Shown here piece after piece: positions 57,355-64,000 of a stretch of 64,000 nt of DNA. The translations under genes and the position numbers were made by a program. The notes below the pieces were generated by a model. That model ran no database searches and was not told where the DNA came from. It saw only the letters and a program-made list of their open reading frames with translations. Origin of the DNA: Eledone cirrhosa (Eukaryota > Mollusca > Cephalopoda > Octopoda > Eledonidae); contig OZ024742.1 in the NCBI GenBank assembly GCA_964016885.1, positions 166,001 through 230,000 on the forward strand, read 5' to 3'. The first letter of the stretch is position 1, and the number at the start of each line of letters is the position of its first letter.

Positions 57355-59385
57355 TCATTTGTAGCGGAATTTCTTGAGACAGTTATTGCCCAAATCTACC
57401 ACATAAACATACTGCTCCTGGGTAGTGATTAGACCACTGGGCCGCATCAACTTGTCTTCAAAACTGTCAATTGCAAACTGGAAATTTCCATTGGAACTGA
57501 AGATATGCACAACACCTTTCCCCCTGTCTGTTTTTGTAGCAAGGATTAAACCATTAGGGTCAACAGTTATACCTTCATATTGTCCTTTGCCAGTGTTGCT
57601 TACCTGGCGGAGAAACTTGCCATTTTTGTCAAATATTTGTATCCGATGGTCTGATACAAGGATCTGATCATTACAACCGACACACACTGATGTTAATAAT
57701 TTAAACTCTCCTTCTTTACTTCCTTTTTTACCGAATTGTTGAAGGAGATTGCCCTCGGCATCAAATATTAACACCTTGGCTGCTCCCATATCACCAACAA
57801 TAATGTCCCCCTTGCTATTAACAGCCACATCAATAGGCTCCTGGAAATGACTCGACGTAAATTTTGAGAGCAATTCTCCCTCGTTGCTTAGTGTGTACAC
57901 CATTTTGGTGCGCCAATTCACAGTAATGAGGTTTCCAGTTGGACTGACACACACTCCAATGCCACTCTGTCTCTCGAGTGCTTCAGATGTTATGTGGCGC
58001 TCCAGTACCCCATTGCTGTTTAAAACTTTGATGCGGCTGTTACCGGTATCCGAGATAAAAATGGAACCTTCTTTGTCTGTCACAACACGCACCGGTTGTA
58101 TAAAATTGTCCAGTCCTGTCCCCCGACTGCCATACTTCCACATGGGGTTGTTATGGTCACAGACATCTATTGCGTATGGACTGTCTTTGATAGGCCGATC
58201 AAAGATGCTGATACACAACTTCAGCTTACCAGCTTTGGGTGGCACAAAACTTATCTCGTAGGTCCCATCGTCTCGGTCACGGATTTTAGTGTCAATTAAC
58301 TGACCAGAAGCTGAGCGCAGTTCTGTAACAACTGGGTCACAGCCTGTAGTTCGCGGGTTGCCATGGTAATCAACAGTAACAACTGCAATGGTTGAGCGCA
58401 AATGAGTTATGGCTCTGTTAATTTTTGCAGTGGAGAGTGCAGGAAACGTGGTGCTTACTTTAATGCAACCAAAATTAGCAAGCGCATTTGATATGTCCTT
58501 GTATGCATTGTTGTGTTTGAATTCACATTTAATGAAATGATTCTCACGTGGTTCCCCTAAGGTACTGGTAGCGTCAAGTTTCTCATTTAAATCTCCAATC
58601 TTTTTTGTGATGTTCCGAACTTCAACTTGGTACTGTAATCCATCACACTCATTCTGGACTTTCTCTTTCTCTGCCTGAATCAAATCTAATTGTTCCTTGA
58701 GATCTCCCTTCTTGTGCTCCCGGATCTTGCGAACTTTTTGGAGAACTTCATGCCTTCGTTTGTCAATTAAATTAATAAGATCCTGGAAAGTGCGGTTAAT
58801 TGTCTCTATGGCTCTTTCAACACTGTTCTCAAGACGTAACATTTCACCAGATACGTTATCGTAAGCCGTTGTCAAGTTCCCAATGCACAACTGGGCCTTG
58901 TACAGCAGAATCTCTGACATTCGTTTTATTGCTATCGAAAATGGTATCACGGTGTGCTCGCTGGCTCCCTTGCCATAGTGCTCTCCTCCAGTACACAGAG
59001 TGCAAAATACCGTATCACAGGTCTCGCAAAATAACAACTCTTGGGAGGGATGATTGGAACATTTTGGTATGACATCTCGGCGCTGCTGAGACATTAGATC
59101 CAAAAGTTGGTTGACGATAAAACTGGGTGGAAAAGAAGTCACCCCACCTCGTGGGATGTTGATGGTCTCTCGACAGATTGGACAACGAAATGTGCCAGTG
59201 TCGTGGACTTGGGCTTCGACAATGCTCACCAAGCAACTCTTGCACACTGTGTGTGAGCAAGGCAGCAGCTTAGGAGAATGCTCAGCGCTGTCGTAAATGC
59301 AAAGACATGTCCCACATGTCAGAAAACTATCGTTGAAGTCTTCGTAGTTGATTGAAACCGTCTCCACCAGGGTAGATGACATCAT
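57355..59385 (-). CDS. TRIM-NHL protein, TRIM2/TRIM3-like E3 ubiquitin ligase, 676 aa
   Basis: A complete single-exon coding frame runs from ATG-ATG to TGA. A RING finger of C3HC4 type has C24, C27, C43, H45, C48, C51, C68 and C71. A B-box type 2 has C109, H112, C120, C123, C128, C131, H136 and H144. A coiled-coil-like region covers about 150-275, a filamin/ABP280-type Ig domain about 308-408 (DRPIKDSPYAIDV at its end), and NHL repeats about 415-676, recognised by repeated P-x-x-V/I-x-V and ISDTGNSRIKVL, VGDMGAAKVLIF and VVDLGNNCLKKF blades. This is the TRIM2/TRIM3/TRIM71 domain order. By family it should act as a cytoplasmic RING ubiquitin ligase whose NHL propeller binds protein or RNA. All zinc ligands are present, so ligase activity is plausible. 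The exact orthologue cannot be assigned from sequence alone. Confidence 0.93.
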   Translation of the reverse strand: MMSSTLVETVSINYEDFNDSFLTCGTCLCIYDSAEHSPKLLPCSHTVCKSCLVSIVEAQVHDTGTFRCPICRETINIPRGGVTSFPPSFIVNQLLDLMSQQRRDVIPKCSNHPSQELLFCETCDTVFCTLCTGGEHYGKGASEHTVIPFSIAIKRMSEILLYKAQLCIGNLTTAYDNVSGEMLRLENSVERAIETINRTFQDLINLIDKRRHEVLQKVRKIREHKKGDLKEQLDLIQAEKEKVQNECDGLQYQVEVRNITKKIGDLNEKLDATSTLGEPRENHFIKCEFKHNNAYKDISNALANFGCIKVSTTFPALSTAKINRAITHLRSTIAVVTVDYHGNPRTTGCDPVVTELRSASGQLIDTKIRDRDDGTYEISFVPPKAGKLKLCISIFDRPIKDSPYAIDVCDHNNPMWKYGSRGTGLDNFIQPVRVVTDKEGSIFISDTGNSRIKVLNSNGVLERHITSEALERQSGIGVCVSPTGNLITVNWRTKMVYTLSNEGELLSKFTSSHFQEPIDVAVNSKGDIIVGDMGAAKVLIFDAEGNLLQQFGKKGSKEGEFKLLTSVCVGCNDQILVSDHRIQIFDKNGKFLRQVSNTGKGQYEGITVDPNGLILATKTDRGKGVVHIFSSNGNFQFAIDSFEDKLMRPSGLITTQEQYVYVVDLGNNCLKKFRYK

Positions 59386-59400
59386 ACCTACAACAAGAGA
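59386..59400 (-). other. Splice acceptor immediately before the TRIM start codon
   Basis: On the minus strand CTCTTGTTGTAG precedes GTATGATG, with a pyrimidine-rich tract and AG at 59389-59388. Exon sequence would begin at 59387, two bases before the ATG. The 5' UTR therefore probably comes from a separate upstream exon, as is usual for TRIM-NHL genes with a single coding exon. Confidence 0.6.
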
Positions 59401-60496
59401 AAATAATAGAAAGGGTAAGAATAAAGTTTAAGAAATTTTTGTGTTTAATTACACAAGAAGCTAATTAAGAAATAATTAGTGTATTTTACTCAATAACATA
59501 ACACAACTGGCACTGGAGATAAGATTATCAAATTTGAAGTTTTGTTCAAATGTATTTTAATTGTGGTTACAGAAAATCAGTGAATCTTCTCAACAGTTGG
59601 AGGTTCAATGGGTGGGTGGGTGGATGGGTGCTTACCTGTCAGACAAATGGAGTAAGATTTAAATAGAAACTAAATAGTTAAATACTACAGACTTGTGAAC
59701 ATTTAAAGTCAGAGACCAACATTATATCCAACATAACTACTGAACAATGTGTAGCATTTTAAACATTTTTGTCAGAGTTTCTCAGGCGTAGAATTATTAT
59801 TATAAACTGATATAATCAGACTAGTGTCTTCATTTTGGTGGTCACAATATATCAGTTGTTGTACCCTCTGGCCATCTTCAGAGATATTATCATTATGATA
59901 CACTGATATACACAGACTAGTTTCCCTCACCTTGGTTGTCACAGTCAATTTAAAAACCAAGATAATGACAATTTAGACATAAAACTATAATATATTGAGA
60001 TAAACATCGTATTTTCTGTATCAGATAATTTATACAAAAAGTTCAACAACGGAGTATATTTTTTCTCATTCAATAACATTAATAAAATAATCAAAGATTA
60101 TATTGACAGGCATTACATATGCACATGTGTGTGTGCATGCGTGTATATATATATCATCACCATATATATATATGTATATGTACACACACATACATCGCCA
60201 TAATGCTTTAAGGCAGATTAAAAGCTGCAAATAACATTCACTGGAAAGAGAGCTCAATATACATGTAGAGTGTAAATACTTCATAAGACAGAAACAGAAA
60301 ATGAATGTAACCCCCACCTTTTGCCAACAACAGCTCATCAGACAATGACTGTGACAGTCACTCAGTATTGTTGTCTAATAATAATGAGGCTTATAGATTT
60401 AGGGATTCTGTTGTCCCAAACAAAGAATTAATAAGAAAAATCCTTCATAAAAATGTCAAACTTGAACAGTCAGGTATGTGTGTGCGTGTGTGTGGT
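59401..60496. other. Probable upstream intron or 5' flank of the TRIM gene
   Basis: AT-rich. It includes a diverged duplication (ACTGATATAATCAGACTAG near 59807 and ACTGATATACACAGACTAG near 59902), GGTGGGTGGGTGGATGGGTG near 59611, and AT repeats with TCATCACC embedded near 60153. A TGTG run leads into the next array. No exon is recognised. Confidence 0.5.
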
Positions 60497-62574
60497 TCCA
60501 TCTGACCAGGCTATGGTGTGGCCAGTTGACCAAGCTATGGTGTGGCCAGCTGACCAAGCTATGGTGTGGCCAGTTGACCAAGCTATGGTGTGGCCAGCTG
60601 ACCAAGCTATGGTGTGCCCATCTGACCAGGCTATGGTGTGGCCAGCTGACCAAGCTATGGTGTCCCCATCTGACCAGGCTATGGTGTGGCCAGCTGACCA
60701 AGCTATGGTGTGGCCAGCTGACCAAGCTATGGTGTGGCCAGTTGACCAAGCTATGGTGTGCCCACCTGACCAAGCTATGGTGTGGCCAGCTGACCAAGCT
60801 ATGGTGTGGCCAGCTGACCAAGCTATGGTGTGCCCATCTGACCAAGCTATGGTGTGCCCACCTGACCAAGCTATGATGTGGCCAGTTGACCAAGCTATGG
60901 TGTGCCCATCTGACCAAGCTATGGTGTGGCTATCTGACCAAGCTATGGTGTGCCCATCTGACCAAGCTATGGTGTGCCCATCTGACCAAGCTATGGTGTG
61001 CCCATCTGACCAAGCTATGGTGTGGCCATCTGACCAAGCTATGGTGTGCCCACCTGACCAAGCTATGGTGTGGCCAGCTGACCAAGCTATGGTGTGGCCA
61101 GCTGACCAAGCTATGGTGTGCCCATCTGACCAAGCTATGGTGTGCCCATCTGACCAAGCTACGATGTGGCCAGCTGACCAAGCTATGATGTGGCCAGCTG
61201 ACCAAGCTATGATGTGGCCAGCTGACCAAGCTATGGTGTGGCCATCTGACCAAGCTATGGTGTCCATCTGACCAAGCTATGGTGTGGACAGTTGACCAAG
61301 CTATGGTGTCTCCATCTGACCAAGATATGGTGTGCCCATCTGACCAAGATATGATGTGGCCAGCTGACCAAGCTATGGTGTGGCCAGCTGACCAAGCTAT
61401 GATGTGGCCAGCTGATCAAGCTATGGTGTGTCCATCTGACCAAGCTATGGTGTGCCCATCTGACCAAGCTATGGTGTGGCCAGCTGATCAAGCTATGGTG
61501 TGTCCATCTGACCAAGCTATGGTGTGCCCATCTGACCAAGCTATGGTGTGGCCAGCTGATCAAGCTATGGTGTGCCCATCTGACCAAGCTATGGTGTGGC
61601 CAGCTGATCAAGCTATGGTGTGTCCATCTGACCAAGCTATGGTGTGGCCAGCTGACCAAGCTATGGTGTGCCCATCTGACCAAGCTATGATGTGGCCAGC
61701 TGACCAATCTATGGTGTGTCCATCTGACCAAGCTATGATGTGGCCAGCTGACCAAGCTATGATGTGCCCATCTGACCAAGCTATGGTGTGGCCATCTGAC
61801 AAAGCTATGGTGTGCCCATCTGACCAAGCTATGGTGTCCCCATCTGACCAAGCTATGATGTGGCCAGCTGACCAAGCTATGATGTGCCCATCTGACCAAG
61901 CTATGGTGTGGCCATCTGACAAAGCTATGGTGTGCCCATCTGACCAAGCTATGGTGTGGCCATCTGACAAAGCTATGATGTGCCCATCTGACCAAGCTAT
62001 GGTGTGGCCATCTGACAAAGCTATGGTGTCCCCATCTGACCAAGCTATGGTGTGGCCAGCTGACCAAGCTATGATGTGGCCAGCTGATCAAGCTATGGTG
62101 TGGCCAGCTGACCAAGCTATGGTGTGGCCAGCTGACCAAGCTATGGTGAGGCCAGCTGACCAAGCTATGATGTGGCCAGCTGACCAAGCTATGATGTGCC
62201 CATCTGACCAAGCTATGGTGTGGCCATCTGACAAAGCTATGGTGTGCCCATTTGACCAAGATATGATGTGGCCAGCTGACCAAGCTATGGTGTGGACAGT
62301 TGACTAAGCTATGGTGTCCCTATCTGACGAAGATATGATGTGGCCAGCTGACCAAGCTATGGTGTGGACAGTTGACTAAGCTATGGTGTCCCCATCTGAC
62401 CAAGATATGATGTGGCCAGCTGACCAAGCTATGATGTGGCCAGCTGACCAAGCTATGATGTGGCCAGCTGACCAAGCTATGATGTGGCCAGCTGACCAAG
62501 GTATGATGTGGCCAGCTGACCAAGCTATGGTGTGGCCAGCTGACCAAGATATGGTGTGGCCAGCTGACCAAACT
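60497..62574. repeat. 24-bp tandem array, about 86 units
   Basis: The unit contains GACCAAGCTATGGTGTGGCC followed by AGCT, with variants CCATCT, CAGTTGACC, CATCTGACAAAG and ATGATG for ATGGTG. Runs of the CATCTGACAAAG variant occur at 61797-62020. Because 24 is a multiple of three, frames up to 342 codons stay open on both strands (repeating DQAMVWPA, or HSLVSWPH and HTIAWSAG on the minus strand). Openness in several frames argues against coding. The array lies upstream of the TRIM gene. Confidence 0.97.
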
Positions 62575-62582
62575 TGTTTCAT

Positions 62583-62646
62583 GACGTGAACGACTCATCA
62601 AACCCATGCAAGCATGGATAAATAGCCATTAAACGGTGATGATGTT
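62583..62646 (+). mobile_element. Minimal LINE tail next to the 24-bp array
   Basis: CAAACCCATGCAAGCATGG, then CCATTAAACGGTGATGATG, is the last 60 bp or so of the LINE 3' region. It directly abuts the end of the 24-bp array. Confidence 0.75.
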
Positions 62647-62924
62647 GAGTAGGGAGGGCTCTTCAGCCTCGCTGGTGTCACAATAAAAGATACCTTGAAC
62701 ACTCTGTAAAACAGTGGGTGTTAGGGCTTCAGTTCTAGAAACAACACTAAAAGTATTGAGTGGATTCTCCGGTCATGTTACAGCAACCTCTCTAGGGCCG
62801 GTGCCACAAATAATTCCTTCAGTTGTAGAAAGCAAGAGTTAATAACACTCTTCAGCTATATTGAAAACACAGCAACCTCCTTAGTACTAATTTAAAAAAT
62901 CTGTCTTGAGTCGGTGTTTATCCC
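62647..62924 (+). mobile_element. Diverged LINE 3'-region fragment plus spacer
   Basis: GCTGGTGTCACAATAAAAGA near 62662 and AAAACAGTGGGTGTTAGGGC near 62709 resemble the segment of the 53230 copy that normally precedes the tail. Here it follows a tail, so it is a separate insertion. The remainder to 62924 is unassigned. Confidence 0.5.
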
Positions 62925-63150
62925 AGTTTCGATGGCGTTAAGCAACTGAGAGTACAAGACTCTCCCCTGGACAGGACACCAGTCCATCAGATGGTTAAAC
63001 CCCTAGCTATTGCTGGTAGTCATTTTCAGCTGAGTATACTGGAGTAATGCAAAATGAAGGGTTTTGCTCAAGAACACAACAAATAACCCAGGAATCAAAC
63101 CTACAACATTATGATCATAAGTACAACAGCCATACCACTAGGTCATGAAC
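62925..63150 (-). mobile_element. Second tRNA-derived SINE type, minus strand
   Basis: It shares GCTATTGCTGGTAGTCATTT and GGGTTTTGCTCAAGAACACA with the copy at 47840. On the minus strand the A-box-like TGACCTAGTGG is at 63145-63135 and the B-box-like GGTTTGATTCC at 63101-63091. It is slightly longer than the other copy and includes AGGACACCAGTCCATCAGAT. Confidence 0.8.
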
Positions 63151-63254
63151 ATAGCACTAATGTACCCAGTGTAATCTGTAGAATGTGGGACTGAAGCAAG
63201 AAACAAGTCCCCAGCCTATCTGAGAGGTCAGTAGCTGCAGTTAAGTACTGACTT

Positions 63255-63317
63255 GACCTAAAACAACCCATCTAATGCTTGTTGGTAGAGAACATGATTA
63301 GACGATGATGATGATGA
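63255..63317 (+). mobile_element. LINE tail variant
   Basis: AACCCATCTAATGCTTGTTGG followed closely by a (GATGAT)n run is a diverged form of the same 3' end. Upstream sequence to about 63190 may belong to it. Confidence 0.55.
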
Positions 63318-63425
63318 CATACATACACACATGTACGTACACATATATACATACACATATATACATACACATATGTACAATCACATATGTACAATCACAT
63401 ATGTACATATACACACATATGTAAA
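63318..63425. repeat. ACATAT/ACACATATGT microsatellite
   Basis: Repeats of ACATACACATATATACATAC and ACAATCACATATGT. Confidence 0.9.
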
Positions 63426-63703
63426 TATTACTAAATCCCTTTCAAATTAGTATTTTACAAGGGTTATGTATTTCATTAAAGATATATATGGTAACAAAGA
63501 AGTTCAAATGAATCTTTAAAATGGCAGACACGAAGTAAGTTCTACAACAGAAACTGAAATTTAATTTGGTCATTTTAAATAGTTTTAGTAAATCACCTCA
63601 AAATGAAGTATTTGAAACTTGGGAATGTCAAATTTAATTTCATCAAAATAGACAAAATAACAAATAATTGGGCAAATCTTGAAAGACATTAACATGTATT
63701 ACC
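63426..63703. other. AT-rich spacer, no gene
   Basis: No repeat or coding feature was recognised. Confidence 0.5.
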
Positions 63704-63856
63704 ATTGTCACCTCTCTCTCTCACTATCTCTCTCTCTCTCTCTCTGTTTATCTATGTGTATGTATCTACCTATCTGTCTATCCATCCATCTATCTCTCTA
63801 CCTCTCTCTATATCTAACTATCTCTCTACCTCTGTCGCTATCTCTCTCTCTACCAA
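63704..63856. repeat. (CT)n / (CTAT)n microsatellite
   Basis: CTCTCT and CTATCTAT/CCATC tracts. The frame across it encodes only Ser/Leu low complexity. Confidence 0.93.
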
Positions 63857-63942
63857 TCAGAATGAGTGAAAGAAACTACAAATAGAAAACTTCTTTTGTG
63901 ATTCTCAGATCAAAACTATCAGATTTCAGAGATTAATTTATT

Positions 63943-64000
63943 AATTGTTTCTACTTTAGGCACAAGGCCAGCAATTACCCAGTGCATTACTGGTACTTTA
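63943..64000 (-). mobile_element. tRNA-derived SINE, cut by the window edge
   Basis: AATTGTTTCTACTTTAGGCA, then CAAGGCCAGCAATTACCCAG, is the reverse complement of the 3' end of the SINE at 41035. The rest, including the tRNA-like head, lies beyond the window. Confidence 0.9.

Noticed and set aside
57425..59296. Plus-strand frames opposite the TRIM gene
   Set aside because: They are antisense shadows of the 676-aa coding frame.
60453..62307. Open frames of up to 342 codons on both strands in the 24-bp array
   Set aside because: Openness on both strands in several frames is expected from a 24-bp period without stops. No non-repeat protein sequence is attached.

Overview
This window is eukaryotic and almost certainly comes from a coleoid cephalopod (octopus, squid or cuttlefish). 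The evidence is a tRNA-derived SINE with the phrase GAGTTCAAATCC followed by CTTTGCCTTTCATCC, a LINE whose 3' end carries AACCCATGCAAGC and a (GATGAT)n tail, very long tandem arrays, and an intron-poor TRIM-NHL gene. I cannot name the species. There are no bacterial genes, operons, CRISPR arrays or canonical tRNA/rRNA genes.

Layout. (1) 1-28044: one uninterrupted 37-bp satellite of about 758 monomers, cut by the left window edge. (2) 28045-31990: low-copy DNA with a 30-bp minisatellite, two short unrecognised reading frames and a decayed LINE 3' end. (3) 31991-39790: a 22/24-bp AT-rich satellite with one inverted monomer and a 2652-bp higher-order duplication. (4) 39900-42035: a 72-bp (in places 60-bp) repeat array split by a SINE. 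(5) 42036-48068: a decayed LINE reverse-transcriptase fragment, microsatellites, an inverted SINE pair around another LINE remnant, a 16-unit 43-bp array and a second SINE type. (6) 48069-52290: a full-length LINE with one intact 1076-aa frame (AP endonuclease, reverse transcriptase, internal PHD-type zinc finger). (7) 52291-57200: a Helitron-like end, a 105-bp fold-back, an inverted 5'-truncated copy of the same LINE with two nonsense changes, and several 3'-end-only copies of related LINEs. (8) 57355-59385, minus strand: the only convincing host gene, a 676-aa RING / B-box / coiled-coil / filamin / NHL protein in one coding exon, with a clear splice acceptor just before the ATG and a splice-donor-like site just after the stop. 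(9) 59388-64000: its upstream side, with a 24-bp array of about 86 units, more LINE tails and SINEs, and simple repeats.

How the parts relate. The one host gene sits in a repeat-dominated neighbourhood. The LINE family explains many of the smaller repeats: the intact copy, the truncated inverted copy and the 3'-end pieces share the same 3' region and tail, and almost all abut AT dinucleotide tracts. Most long open frames elsewhere are artefacts of tandem repeats whose period is a multiple of three (24 and 72 bp). The most interesting signals are structural: a satellite in which one of the two main polymorphisms is confined to the loop of a conserved hairpin, an inverted satellite monomer, higher-order duplications, and large inverted LINE and SINE pairs that could form double-stranded RNA.
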